The notes beneath the pieces were generated by a model. The model searched no databases. It was not told where the DNA came from and saw nothing but the letters and a program-made list of their open reading frames with translations. Shown one piece after another: positions 26,554-36,993 of a stretch of DNA of 64,000 nt. Numbering within the stretch: the stretch's first letter is position 1; the number at the start of each line of letters is the position of its first letter. This DNA is from Streptomyces sp. rh34. GTDB lineage: Bacteria; Actinomycetota; Actinomycetes; Streptomycetales; Streptomycetaceae. The stretch lies in NCBI RefSeq assembly GCF_002551245.1, contig NZ_NTGZ01000008.1:1-64000 (forward strand), given 5' to 3'. The position numbers and the translations under genes are program-made.

Positions 26554-27858
26554 ATGGCTGTTCAGACCGTTGCAGGTAGCACCGTTTCCACTTCCGCCCC
26601 GGCCGTCGATCTCGGTCCCGCCGCGGCGCTTTCCTGCCGCGAGTGCGGCGAGCGTTTCGAGCTCGGCCCCCTCTTCGCCTGTGCGTCCTGTTTCGGGCCG
26701 CTGGAAGTGGCCTACGACCTGCCCACCGGCTCCCCGGAGGAGCTGCGGAAGCGCATCGAGGCCGGCCCGGACAACATCTGGCGCTACGCCCCGCTGCTGC
26801 CGGTGCCCGCCGACGTCGCGGAGAAGCCCAACATCAACCCCGGCTTCACCAAGCTCGTCAAGGCCGACAACCTCGCCCGTGAGCTGGGTGTCACCGGCGG
26901 CCTGTACGTGAAGGACGACTCCGGCAACCCGACGCACTCCTTCAAGGACCGCGTCGTCGCCATCGCCGTCGAGGCCGCCCGCGCCTTCGGCTTCACCACC
27001 CTCTCCTGCTCCTCCACGGGCAACCTGGCCGGAGCCGTCGGCGCCGCCGCCGCCCGGGCCGGACTGCGCTCCTGCGTGTTCATCCCGCACGACCTGGAGC
27101 AGGGCAAGGTCGTCATGGCCGCGGTGTACGGCGGTGAGCTGGTCGGCATCGAGGGCAACTACGACGACGTCAACCGCTTCTGCTCCGAGCTCATCGGCGA
27201 CCCGCTCGGCGAGGGCTGGGGCTTCGTCAACGTCAACCTGCGCCCGTACTACGGCGAGGGTTCCAAGACCCTGGCGTACGAGATCTGCGAGCAGCTCGGC
27301 TGGCGGCTGCCCGACCAGATCGTCATCCCGATCGCGTCCGGCTCCCAGCTCACGAAGATCGACAAGGGCCTCCAGGAGCTGATCAAGCTCGGCCTCGTCG
27401 AGGACAGGCCGTACAAGATCTTCGGTGCCCAGGCCGAGGGCTGCTCCCCGGTCTCCGCCGCCTTCAAGGCCGGTCACGACGTCGTACGGCCCCAGAAGCC
27501 GAACACCATCGCCAAGTCGCTGGCCATCGGCAACCCGGCGGACGGCCCGTACGTCCTGGACATCGCCCGCCGCACCGGCGGCGCGGTGGAGGACGTGACC
27601 GACGAGCAGGTCGTCGACGCGATCAAGCTGCTGGCGCGCACCGAGGGCATCTTCGGCGAGACGGCGGGCGGCGTGACGCTCGGCGTGACGAAGAAGCTGA
27701 TCGAGGCGGGCGTCATCGATCCGGCGCTCACCACCGTCGTCCTGAACACCGGCGACGGGCTCAAGACGCTGGACGCGGTCTCCGCGACCTCGCAGGCCAC
27801 GGCGACCATCAAGCCGAGCCTGGACGCGTTCCGCGCCGCGGGCCTCGTCGCCGGCTGA
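26554..27858 (+). CDS. thrC: Threonine-synthase-family PLP enzyme, probably an O-phosphohomoserine-dependent homocysteine synthase
   Basis: The 434 residues (ATG 26554 after AAAGGGA) have an N-terminal zinc-ribbon-like CRECG ... CASC (Cys28, 31, 43, 46), PLP Lys131 in HSFKDR, the Gly/Ser phosphate-binding SSTGNLAGA and the downstream SGSQLTK. By fold it acts on O-phosphohomoserine and would be named threonine synthase. However, it sits behind a SAM-I riboswitch and 28 bp upstream of a sulfur-carrier gene. I recall a report of a Streptomyces threonine-synthase homologue (MetM) that makes homocysteine with a carrier protein (MetO), and this locus fits that better. Confidence 0.85.
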   Translation: MAVQTVAGSTVSTSAPAVDLGPAAALSCRECGERFELGPLFACASCFGPLEVAYDLPTGSPEELRKRIEAGPDNIWRYAPLLPVPADVAEKPNINPGFTKLVKADNLARELGVTGGLYVKDDSGNPTHSFKDRVVAIAVEAARAFGFTTLSCSSTGNLAGAVGAAAARAGLRSCVFIPHDLEQGKVVMAAVYGGELVGIEGNYDDVNRFCSELIGDPLGEGWGFVNVNLRPYYGEGSKTLAYEICEQLGWRLPDQIVIPIASGSQLTKIDKGLQELIKLGLVEDRPYKIFGAQAEGCSPVSAAFKAGHDVVRPQKPNTIAKSLAIGNPADGPYVLDIARRTGGAVEDVTDEQVVDAIKLLARTEGIFGETAGGVTLGVTKKLIEAGVIDPALTTVVLNTGDGLKTLDAVSATSQATATIKPSLDAFRAAGLVAG

Positions 27859-27886
27859 TCACCCGAGACTTCAGGAAGGCACCACC

Positions 27887-28165
27887 ATGAGCGTCAAGGT
27901 CCGCATCCCCACCATCCTCCGCACGTACACGGGCGGCCAGGCCGAGGTCCCGGCGGAGGGCGCCAAGCTCTCCGAGGTCATCGAGTCCCTGGAGAAGGAC
28001 CACCCGGGCATCGCGGCCCGGGTCCTGGACGACCAGGGCAAGCTGCGCCGCTTCGTGAACGTGTACGTCAACGACGACGACGTGCGCTTCGAGGGCGGCC
28101 TGGACGCGGCCACGCCGGACGGCGCGGGCGTCTCGATCATCCCCGCGGTCGCCGGCGGCTGCTGA
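27887..28165 (+). CDS. MoaD/ThiS/CysO-like sulfur-carrier protein with extra C-terminal Cys
   Basis: This 92-residue ubiquitin-fold protein is close to mycobacterial CysO (IPTILRTYTGGQ ... RFVNVYVNDDDVRFEGGL ... AVAGG). Carriers receive sulfur as a thiocarboxylate on a C-terminal Gly-Gly. Here the chain ends GGC, so one Cys must be removed before activation. The gene lies 28 bp after the threonine-synthase-like gene, under the same SAM riboswitch, and probably donates sulfide to that enzyme. The ATG at 27887 is preceded by AGGAAGG. Confidence 0.88.
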   Translation: MSVKVRIPTILRTYTGGQAEVPAEGAKLSEVIESLEKDHPGIAARVLDDQGKLRRFVNVYVNDDDVRFEGGLDAATPDGAGVSIIPAVAGGC

Positions 28166-28216
28166 ACCGCCCGGGCCGCTTCCCGGCGGCCCCCATCGCA
28201 CCTCTGTGTGACCACC

Positions 28217-28251
28217 ATTGCCCCCTCCGCGAGAGAAGCGGAGGGGGCAAT
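28217..28251 (+). terminator. Terminator after the sulfur-carrier gene
   Basis: A perfect stem of 13-14 bp (28217-28230 with 28238-28251, loop GAGAGAA) followed by TCTG lies 50 bp past the carrier stop. Confidence 0.85.
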
Positions 28252-28609
28252 TCTGCATGGTTGAGCACGGTACAGTTGGGGAAGCATGGTCCGCTGCTCG
28301 TGCCGCCCGCATATGAGAATGCGCCTGGCCCCGATAAGAAGCAGCCAAAGTACGTGAACCTCTTGTGGCATAAGTGCCCTTTGTCTGGCCCGACTTGCCC
28401 GTAAATCTCAGCAAACCCGCATATTCGCGCGTTCTTCCGTGCCCAGAATTCTCGTCCGATTGACCTGTTGCAGAGGGCAGTTGGGCGGATACATTCGGCC
28501 GCGGTCGACGCGCTGCGGCGCCGCGCACCCTCTCCTGTCGGAGGGTGAGTTACGACCCGGGCCCGCGAAGTGCGGTCCCGTGCAAGGGCCAGTAATAGGG
28601 GAGTTAGGC
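28252..28609 (+). promoter_or_regulatory. Cold-shock gene leader and promoter region
   Basis: This 358-bp gap has no credible gene and is relatively AT-rich at 28300-28470. A candidate promoter is TTGCAG (28468-28473) with 16-bp spacing to TACATT (28490-28495). Downstream is a leader hairpin CACCCTC/GAGGGTG (28526-28532 with 28541-28547) before the cold-shock start. A structured leader of about 110 nt is typical of cold-shock mRNAs. Confidence 0.4.
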
Positions 28610-28813
28610 ATGGCTCAGGGCACCGTCAAGTGGTTCAACGCGGAGAAGGGGTACGGCTTCATCGCGGTCGACGGTGGTGCGGATGTTTTCGTCCACTACA
28701 GCGCGATCCAGATGGACGGGTACCGCACCCTCGAAGAGGGTCAGCGAGTTGAATTCGAGATCTCGCAGGGCCAGAAGGGGCCCCAGGCCGACATGGTCAA
28801 GCTCGCCGTCGGC
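28610..28813 (+). CDS. Cold-shock protein (CSD family)
   Basis: This 67-residue single cold-shock domain carries RNA-binding motifs RNP1 (KGYGFIAV) and RNP2 (VFVHYSAI) and starts [10 protein letters not shown]. It binds single-stranded RNA and keeps mRNAs unfolded. An upstream in-frame start would add 57 non-homologous residues, so I chose ATG 28610 behind GGGGAG. The stop is the TGA after KLAVG. groEL2 follows 400 bp later on the same strand. Confidence 0.95.
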
Positions 28814-29026
28814 TGAGCTCGGCGCGGTCGTCCGACGACACTACTCACGCACGCAGGGCCCGGCTCCCGGATCAGGGGGCCGGGCCCTACGTGCGTCCCG
28901 GCGGCCCCGATGACCTCGGCGGGGAGGCCGGCCGCCGGCCCTGCTCGACGGGCGTCGTCGGCCGCGTTCGACGGGCGCCGCCGTTCACATCGGACGGGCG
29001 CCGTTGTCCACATCCGGAGAGGGACG

Positions 29027-29053
29027 CTTGCACTCGCAGGGGTCGAGTGCTAA
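29027..29053 (+). promoter_or_regulatory. CIRCE element 1 (HrcA operator)
   Basis: The right arm GAGTGCTAA (29045-29053) is perfect, the spacer is 9 bp, and the left arm CTTGCACTC (29027-29035) has two mismatches to TTAGCACTC. Confidence 0.85.
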
Positions 29054-29062
29054 TCATTGGCG

Positions 29063-30839
<1,777 letters not shown>

Positions 30840-30900
30840 TCCGCCGCGGAGTCCCGGGACCTCCCGGGTGCCTCCGGCTGATCGAAGTTCGCGTACGTCC

Positions 30901-30941
30901 CACAGGGGCGGTACCTCCTTCACGGAGGTGCCGCCCCTGTG
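30901..30941 (+). terminator. groEL2 terminator
   Basis: An 18-bp stem (30901-30918 with 30924-30941) with one G-U pair and a 5-nt loop lies about 60 bp past the groEL2 stop. Confidence 0.85.
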
Positions 30942-31125
30942 GCGTTTCCCGACGGGCCGGCGCGCCCCGCCCCGCGCCCGGTCCGACCGGTGCGCGGGAG
31001 TGCGGGCGGCTCCGCCGTTCTCCCCGCATGCTTGGGTGCGGGCGGGGGCCGCACGGTCGGCGAGCAGGCGGAACCGGCGGATCTGCGTCCCTTGATGATG
31101 GTGACGGCAGACGGAGGGGGTCCGG

Positions 31126-33060
31126 GTGAGCACGGTGGCGGGGACGACGCAAGCGGGCGAGGGCGAGGACAGAGGGCCTGAGGGGGAGGGCGCGCTGCGG
31201 GAGCCCGTTGAGCAGGCGACCAGGGGGACCGTGGAACAGCGGGCCAGGGGGGCCGTGGAGCAGCGGGCCGGGGAGACCGTGGAGCGGGAGTCCGCCGGAA
31301 ATTCCACCGAGGGCGAGCCGGGTGCGGGCCCCTCCCCTCTCCGCCTCCTCCTCTCCCGGGTCCGTCCGCACCGGGGCGTTCTCGTCCGCGCGGGCCTGCT
31401 CTCGCTCGCCGGGTCCGCGGCGGGTCTCGCGATGCCGTTGATGGCGAAGCACGCGGTCGACGCGTTCGCCGCCGACCGCTCGCCCGCGGGGCCACTCGTC
31501 GCGCTGACCGCGCTTGTGCTGGTCGGAGCCTGCCTCTCCGCGTACGGGCGCTATCTCATGTCCCGTACGGGAGAAGGCGTCGTCCTGCGGGCACGCGACC
31601 AACTCGTGGGCCGCATCATGCGGTTGAAGGTCCCGGCGGTGGACCGGCTGACCCCGGGCGACCTCCAGTCACGCGTGACCAGCGACACGACCCTCCTGCG
31701 GACGGTCCTCTCCAGTGGCCTGGTCGAGTCGTTCAACAGTGTGTTGATGCTGCTGGGGACGATCGGCTTCATGGCGTACATGGACCTGACGCTGCTCGGC
31801 GTGACGCTGGTGGTGATCGTCGGCATCGGAGCCGTGACCTCCCTGCTGATGCCGCGCATCCAGCGGGCCCAGCTCCGCGCCCAGGAGTCCGTGGGCGCGA
31901 TGGGCGCGGCACTGGACCGGGTGCTCCAGGCGTTCCGCACGGTCAAGGCGAGCGGGGCGGAGGAGCGGGAGACGGCGGCCGTCGCGGCGGCCGCCCGGCA
32001 CGCGCACGACCGGGGTGTCTCGGTGGCGCGATGGTCGTCGGTCTCCGACGTCACGATGGCGATGTCGATCCAGCTGGCGTTCCTGGCGGTGCTGGGCGTG
32101 GGCGGCGCACGGGTCGCCTCCGGCTCGCTGGAGATCTCGTCGCTGATCGCGTTCCTGCTCTACCTCTTCTATCTGATGGGCCCGATCGGCGGTCTGGTCG
32201 AGGGCTGGACGGGTCTGCAGAGCGGGCTCGCGGCGGTGCGCAGGATCGACGAGGTCGAGTCGCTGCCGGGCGAACCGGCCGCCTTGCCCGGAGCCGTACG
32301 GCAGGAGATCCCCGGGACTCCCCTCGGCGTCACGTTCCGGGACGTGACGTTCGGGTACGGGGACGAGCGGGCGCCCGCGCACCGGGGCGTGACGTTCGAG
32401 GTTCCGACCGGCGGTCTGGTCGCCCTGGTGGGCCCGTCCGGGGCGGGCAAGTCGACGGTGTTCAGCCTGCTGGAACGCTTCTACGACCACGACTCCGGCA
32501 CCATCACCGTGGACGGCCGGGACATTCGCGACTGGCCGCTGGCCGAGCTGCGGGGCTCGCTGGCGTACGTGGAACAGGACGCGCCGGTCCTGGCCGGGAC
32601 GCTGCGGGAGAACCTCGTCTTCGCCGCCCCGGACGCCGAGGAGAAGGCCCTGACGGAGGCGGTGTCCCGTACCCGCCTGGACACCCTGGTCGACCGGCTG
32701 CCGGAGGGACTGGACACGGCGGTGGGCCACCGGGGCGTCACCCTCTCCGGCGGCGAGCGCCAGCGGATAGCCATCGCCCGGGCCTTGTTGCGCCGCCCTC
32801 GCCTGCTGCTGCTCGACGAGGTGACCTCGCAGCTGGACGCGGTCAACGAGCAGGCGCTGCGCGACGTGATCCTCGAACTGGCGGAGCAGACCACGGTGCT
32901 GGTCATCGCGCACCGCCTCTCCACCGTCCGGCACGCGGACCGCATCGTGGTCCTGGAGGACGGCCGGGTCCGCACGGCGGGCACGCACGAGGAGCTGATC
33001 GCCGGGGACGACCTGTACCGCGAGCTGGCGACGACCCAGCTCGCGGCGGACGCGCGGTGA
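31126..33060 (+). CDS. ABC exporter, fused membrane and ATPase domains
   Basis: This 644-residue half-transporter has ~75 N-terminal residues of acidic Glu-rich low complexity (imperfect EQRARGAVEQRAGETVE repeats), a six-helix ABC membrane domain (~80-370) and a nucleotide-binding domain with Walker A GPSGAGKST, Q-loop YVEQDAPVL, signature LSGGERQR, Walker B LLLLDEVTSQLD and H-loop VIAHRLST. It probably works as a homodimer exporting drugs, lipids or peptides. The start is GTG 31126 after GGAGGGGG. It stands alone between groEL2 and a convergent Uma2 gene. Confidence 0.92.
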   Translation: MSTVAGTTQAGEGEDRGPEGEGALREPVEQATRGTVEQRARGAVEQRAGETVERESAGNSTEGEPGAGPSPLRLLLSRVRPHRGVLVRAGLLSLAGSAAGLAMPLMAKHAVDAFAADRSPAGPLVALTALVLVGACLSAYGRYLMSRTGEGVVLRARDQLVGRIMRLKVPAVDRLTPGDLQSRVTSDTTLLRTVLSSGLVESFNSVLMLLGTIGFMAYMDLTLLGVTLVVIVGIGAVTSLLMPRIQRAQLRAQESVGAMGAALDRVLQAFRTVKASGAEERETAAVAAAARHAHDRGVSVARWSSVSDVTMAMSIQLAFLAVLGVGGARVASGSLEISSLIAFLLYLFYLMGPIGGLVEGWTGLQSGLAAVRRIDEVESLPGEPAALPGAVRQEIPGTPLGVTFRDVTFGYGDERAPAHRGVTFEVPTGGLVALVGPSGAGKSTVFSLLERFYDHDSGTITVDGRDIRDWPLAELRGSLAYVEQDAPVLAGTLRENLVFAAPDAEEKALTEAVSRTRLDTLVDRLPEGLDTAVGHRGVTLSGGERQRIAIARALLRRPRLLLLDEVTSQLDAVNEQALRDVILELAEQTTVLVIAHRLSTVRHADRIVVLEDGRVRTAGTHEELIAGDDLYRELATTQLAADAR

Positions 33061-33076
33061 GGGACGGGGCGGAGGC

Positions 33077-33664
33077 TCAGCGGGCGTAGTCCTTGAGCTC
33101 CTCGGTGTCCAGGGTGATGTCGACGGGGCCGGGGAGGGGGACGGCCTCGCCGTGGTCGTACGAGTGCTGCTGCCGGTAGCGGCACTTGTCGGGCTCGCTG
33201 TGGACGACGAGGGTGCCCGATTCGCGGTCGATCAAGAGGGACACCGGGATGTTCGACGCCGCGTACCCGTCACGCTTCTCCGTGCGATCACGGCTGTCGG
33301 TGTCGTGGTCGTGCGACGTCACCTCGACGGTCATGAGGATGCGGTCCGGGCTCGACCACTGGCCATCACCCGCGAACCGGCCCGCGCGGGCCAGAGTGCC
33401 GTCCGGGCGGGCGCGGCCGTTGCGGTATCCGCCGATCCGCAGTCCGCGTTCGCGGTACAGCCGCAGTTCCGGCTGCTGTCGCATGCACTGCATCGCGATC
33501 CACATGATGATCTCGTCGTGGTCCCCGTCCGGCACGGGCTTGAACTCCAGCTTTCCGTTGATGAGTTCAAGCGTCACGGTCTCGGGGGACGTGCGGGCGA
33601 GCTGCTCGAAGTCCTCGACGGACAGCTGGGCGTGCGGGACGTGATCGGCGGTGCTGGGGGTCAT
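33077..33664 (-). CDS. Uma2-family putative endonuclease (DUF820)
   Basis: I start at ATG 33664, behind GGGGAG, giving 195 residues. A second ATG at 33685 is possible. The PD-(D/E)xK-like fold residues are visible as PDG (Asp88) and VEVTS (Glu114), with YAASNIPVSLLIDRESG near the C-terminus. The family is very abundant in Streptomyces and its cellular role is unclear. It is convergent with the ABC exporter. Confidence 0.85.
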   Translation of the reverse strand: MTPSTADHVPHAQLSVEDFEQLARTSPETVTLELINGKLEFKPVPDGDHDEIIMWIAMQCMRQQPELRLYRERGLRIGGYRNGRARPDGTLARAGRFAGDGQWSSPDRILMTVEVTSHDHDTDSRDRTEKRDGYAASNIPVSLLIDRESGTLVVHSEPDKCRYRQQHSYDHGEAVPLPGPVDITLDTEELKDYAR

Positions 33665-33719
33665 GGCGTCGACTCTCCCCTCCATCGTGCCCTGTCCGGT
33701 CTGGGGGTGAGCTGCACGC

Positions 33720-34631
33720 TCATCGGTATGTCCTCTCGGACCGGGGGATCAGGCCCGCCCGGACCGCGTTCATCCGGTCCCGTACACCGGGCGGCTGCAC
33801 GGCTCCCGGCGGGCCGACCGGCGGTTGCGGGGACGGCCCCCGGCACGGCCGGCAGAGGCCGCCGAGCAGCGCTTCGGGGCTGCCGGGGACCCCGCACTCA
33901 CCGCACTCCAGGGTGCGCAGGACCGTACGGGGGCCGGGCAGGACCCGCTCGGGCGGCAGCTTGTCGCGCAGTCGCCGTTCGACGAGGCGGGCGGCGCAGT
34001 GGACGGGCGACGGCAGCCCGCCGGTGAGCGCGTGCAGCAGCTCCGCCTCCGTCGCTCCCCGCGCGAACCACTCGCTGACCTGCGGTTCCAGGTGTACGCA
34101 GTCGGCGGCGGACAGGGTCAGCGCGGGGGCGGTCCGGCCGAGCGCCGCCAGCAGGATGAACGCCCGCGAACGGGTCGGCCGCCGGGGCTCGTCCGGCGGG
34201 GCGTCACCCCGGGTGTAGGCGTTCCACCAGTCGTCCTCGCGTGCGGTGCGGGAGAAGAAGGTCCGGGTCACCCAGAGCATGACCTTGTCCGTGATCACGC
34301 ACTCGCTGCCGCGCCGCAGGTGGCCCGCGTCCTGGAGCCGGTTGAGGGTCGTGCGCAGGGCGCACTGGCCGTACGGCAGGTGCTTGGCCAGGGTCTTCAC
34401 GGATACGTCGGAGCCGTCGGGCAGCCGGTCGATGTAGGCGGCGACGGCGGCGTCGCGGGGGAGGAGGTGGGCGAAGTCCCGGTCGGTTCGGGGGCGTTCG
34501 CCGGGGGCGGAGCGCTTGCCGTAGCCGGGGTTGGCCAGGGGGTGGGGGCCAGGACGGAGGTTCGCGGAGAGGCTCGCGGGCGGGGTCTCGCGCGGGGCGC
34601 GGTGGGCATCACTAAACTGGCTGGCAGCCAT
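33720..34631 (-). CDS. Winged-HTH protein with C-terminal Cys4 motif, function unknown
   Basis: This 303-residue protein has a winged helix-turn-helix at ~60-125 (VSVKTLAKHLPYGQCALRTTLNRLQDAGHLRR), a middle helical domain and a C-terminal candidate zinc site CGECG ... LCRPC. Streptomyces genomes carry several such proteins of unknown target. It ends 56 bp from the Uma2 start on the same strand. The Cys4 knuckle suggests a structural zinc. Confidence 0.72.
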   Translation of the reverse strand: MAASQFSDAHRAPRETPPASLSANLRPGPHPLANPGYGKRSAPGERPRTDRDFAHLLPRDAAVAAYIDRLPDGSDVSVKTLAKHLPYGQCALRTTLNRLQDAGHLRRGSECVITDKVMLWVTRTFFSRTAREDDWWNAYTRGDAPPDEPRRPTRSRAFILLAALGRTAPALTLSAADCVHLEPQVSEWFARGATEAELLHALTGGLPSPVHCAARLVERRLRDKLPPERVLPGPRTVLRTLECGECGVPGSPEALLGGLCRPCRGPSPQPPVGPPGAVQPPGVRDRMNAVRAGLIPRSERTYR

Positions 34632-34896
34632 GGGGATCGCTTCTTTCGACGGTTCGATCTTCGGTGGTCAGACCCCTGTCGGTGTTGGAGCACCGGTGGG
34701 GGTCGACTTTTTTTGGTCCAGGTCCTCCGCACGCTAGAGCCTGGCGACCGTGCGTCGCAACTCGATCACAAAGTGTCAAATTCGCAGCCAGATGGGGTGG
34801 GTGGGTGGGACAACTGACCCCTCCACCCCATCCTTGTTAAGAGCGCTCGGATCTCACGGCTTGAGCTTCGGGAGGTCGAGGCGGAACGGGGGCGGT

Positions 34897-35709
34897 ATGA
34901 AGGACTCAGAGCACCGTCAGGACGCGAGCGCGGGTGCGGGTGCGGAGCTGACGGCCCGGTTCGCCGCGGAGGTCGACTGGACGAAGGTGATCGACCCCGC
35001 CATCCCCAAGCCGGAGGGGCAGTACGGGCCGGACCTGCTGGAGCGGCTCTGGTCCCCCGATCTGCGAACGGCCCATAACGCCCACGCCGCCCTTCACTTC
35101 ACGTGCTCCGGCGACGGCGGTTCGGTGCGGCCCGCGGCACCCGAGGTGCTTCCGTTCCTCGTCGAGGCCGTCCGGGACCCGGCCGTGAAGGTGCGTCCGC
35201 AGATCCTGGAGACGCTCGCCGTTCTCGCCCGCGCCGGGAACGAAGCCCGCGCCGCGGCACCCGGGCCGGGGCCCGGCGGATGGTGGCGCACCGCACCCGC
35301 CGCCTGGCCAGCCGCCTGGGAGCGGGCGGTCGACGCGCTGCTGCCGCTCCTCGCCGAGGATGTGGAAGGCGACGAAGACATCCGGGCCGGCGTGGCCGCC
35401 GTACTCGCACGGGCCACCCACCGGGCGGACGACCTCGTCGACCGCTTCCTGGCCCGGTTCGAGGGTGAGCCCGACCTGTCGGTGGCGGAGCAACTCGTGC
35501 TGGCCGTGGGCGAGCTGGCTTCTCACGCGGTGGAGCGGCGGGAGGACGCCGTCGCGTGGCTGCGGCAGCGGACGGCCGACCCCGGGAAGGGCGAGGAGCC
35601 CGACATGGACGACGACATCGACGCGTGGCTCGCCTGGATGGAACAGCACGGGCACGATGTCCGGTCGGCCGCGATCGTCGCGCTGCGCCGTGCCGTTCGA
35701 CCGCTGTGA
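34897..35709 (+). CDS. Hypothetical HEAT-like repeat protein
   Basis: This 270-residue acidic protein starts at ATG 34897 behind GGGGGCGG. Repeated helical pairs (LLERLWSPDLRTAHNAHAAL, PEVLPFLVEAVRDPAVKVR, WLAWMEQHGHDVRSAAIVAL) look like HEAT or Armadillo-type units, suggesting a protein-binding scaffold. No catalytic motif is seen. The ECF sigma gene follows 73 bp downstream. Confidence 0.7.
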   Translation: MKDSEHRQDASAGAGAELTARFAAEVDWTKVIDPAIPKPEGQYGPDLLERLWSPDLRTAHNAHAALHFTCSGDGGSVRPAAPEVLPFLVEAVRDPAVKVRPQILETLAVLARAGNEARAAAPGPGPGGWWRTAPAAWPAAWERAVDALLPLLAEDVEGDEDIRAGVAAVLARATHRADDLVDRFLARFEGEPDLSVAEQLVLAVGELASHAVERREDAVAWLRQRTADPGKGEEPDMDDDIDAWLAWMEQHGHDVRSAAIVALRRAVRPL

Positions 35710-35782
35710 CGCTGTGACGACCGTCACCTCCGATTTCTCCTGGGTAGTGTCGACCGGATGACCTGCGGCGGGCGTATACCCG

Positions 35783-36310
35783 GTGAAGCGAAAGATCCGG
35801 GAGCAACCTTTGACCGTCGAGGAGTTCGAAGAGTTCTACGCACAGGCGGTCGCACGTCTCACGGGCCAGCTGTACGTGATGACCGGCGACCTCCAGGAGG
35901 CGCAGGACGTCGTGCAGGAAGCGTTCGTCAAGGCGTGGGTCCGGCGCGGCCGGCTGGATCGTGATGGGCAGCCCGAGGCGTGGATCCGTACGGTCGCCTG
36001 GCGGCTGGCGGTGAGCCGTTGGCGGTTCCGGCGGCGTTCGGCCGAGGCCTGGGGCCGGGGGAGCGGCGCGCTCGGGCACGTGGAGCCGCCGGGCCCGGGC
36101 CACGTGGTCCTGGTCGGCGCGCTCCGGGAACTGCCCCCGCAGCAGCGGCGGACGCTGACCCTGCACTACCTGTGTGACCTCACGGTCGAGCAGATCGCCG
36201 GGGAGACCGGGCTTTCCACCAGCACGATCAAGACGCATCTGGTCCGCGGACGGGCGGCGCTCGCCCACCGTCTGCACGACCCCCGCATCGAGGAGGCTCC
36301 TGATGTCTGA
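35783..36310 (+). CDS. ECF RNA polymerase sigma factor
   Basis: The 175 residues contain sigma region 2 (FYAQAVARLTGQLYVMTGDLQEAQDVVQEAF ... at ~15-80) and region 4 (ALRELPPQQRRTLTLHYL ... STSTIKTHLVRGRAAL at ~110-165). The start is GTG 35783. TTG 35810 behind GGGAG is an alternative that removes nine residues. The next gene overlaps by 8 bp and encodes a one-span membrane protein that could be its anti-sigma factor. Confidence 0.9.
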   Translation: MKRKIREQPLTVEEFEEFYAQAVARLTGQLYVMTGDLQEAQDVVQEAFVKAWVRRGRLDRDGQPEAWIRTVAWRLAVSRWRFRRRSAEAWGRGSGALGHVEPPGPGHVVLVGALRELPPQQRRTLTLHYLCDLTVEQIAGETGLSTSTIKTHLVRGRAALAHRLHDPRIEEAPDV

Positions 36311-36839
36311 CCCGCGGGATCCGTTGCGGTCCCTGTTCCGGGAGGCCGGTGAGTTCGGGCAGACCCGCTCCGACGCGGACGCGGCGTCGAGCATCACGCA
36401 ACGCGGAATGCGCGCGCAGCGACGCCGGATGGCCGTGGTCGCGGTGGGCGTGTGCCTGGCCGTCGGCGGAGGTGGCGCGGTCGCGGTGAGCCTGCTGCCG
36501 GTGCGGCCGGGGCCGGTCGCCCCGGCCACGGTGCCGTCGCCCAGCTACCCGTCGCCCGTACCGTCGGACCGGCTGTCGACGCGGCCGCCGTCACTGCCGC
36601 CGACGCCGAACACCACGCTGCCGGGAGGCACGGGGAGCTCGGGGACGGAGGCGCCGTCGGGTCGGTACACCGGGCTGGGCGGACCACCCACGGGTACGAG
36701 TACGAGCAGAGGTGCGAGTACGAGCAGCGGGGCGAGTGCGAGCACGACGCGACTGCCGCCGGCCTCCATGCCGCCTACCCCCAAGCTGCCGACGTCCACG
36801 CCGTCGGCGACGACCGATGGGGCGACGTCGATGTCCTGA
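36303..36839 (+). CDS. Single-pass membrane protein, candidate anti-sigma partner
   Basis: This 178-residue protein begins inside the sigma gene. It has a short cytoplasmic part with a basic stretch (RAQRRR), one membrane helix (MAVVAVGVCLAVGGG, ~residues 42-64) and a long Pro/Ser/Thr-rich outer region. The topology suits a membrane-bound regulator of the sigma factor, but the zinc anti-sigma motif HxxxCxxC is absent, so this is inferred from position. Confidence 0.72.
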   Translation: MSDPRDPLRSLFREAGEFGQTRSDADAASSITQRGMRAQRRRMAVVAVGVCLAVGGGGAVAVSLLPVRPGPVAPATVPSPSYPSPVPSDRLSTRPPSLPPTPNTTLPGGTGSSGTEAPSGRYTGLGGPPTGTSTSRGASTSSGASASTTRLPPASMPPTPKLPTSTPSATTDGATSMS

Positions 36840-36993
36840 CACCGACGGGCGGTGCCCGCCCCGCCCGCCCCGCCCGCTTACGTTCCCTCCCCGTCTCCTC
36901 CCCGTCGCCCCTCCCTCCTTCCCCTTCCGTTCCCCGGCCGTCTCACCGGGCGATCCCGTACGCCTCGCCGTATCCGCGGGGCGCGGCCGAAAG

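Noticed and set aside
31126..31330. Separate small gene encoding the Glu-rich N-terminus of the ABC exporter
   Set aside because: It is in frame with the transporter, has the only good ribosome-binding site at 31126 and no stop between.
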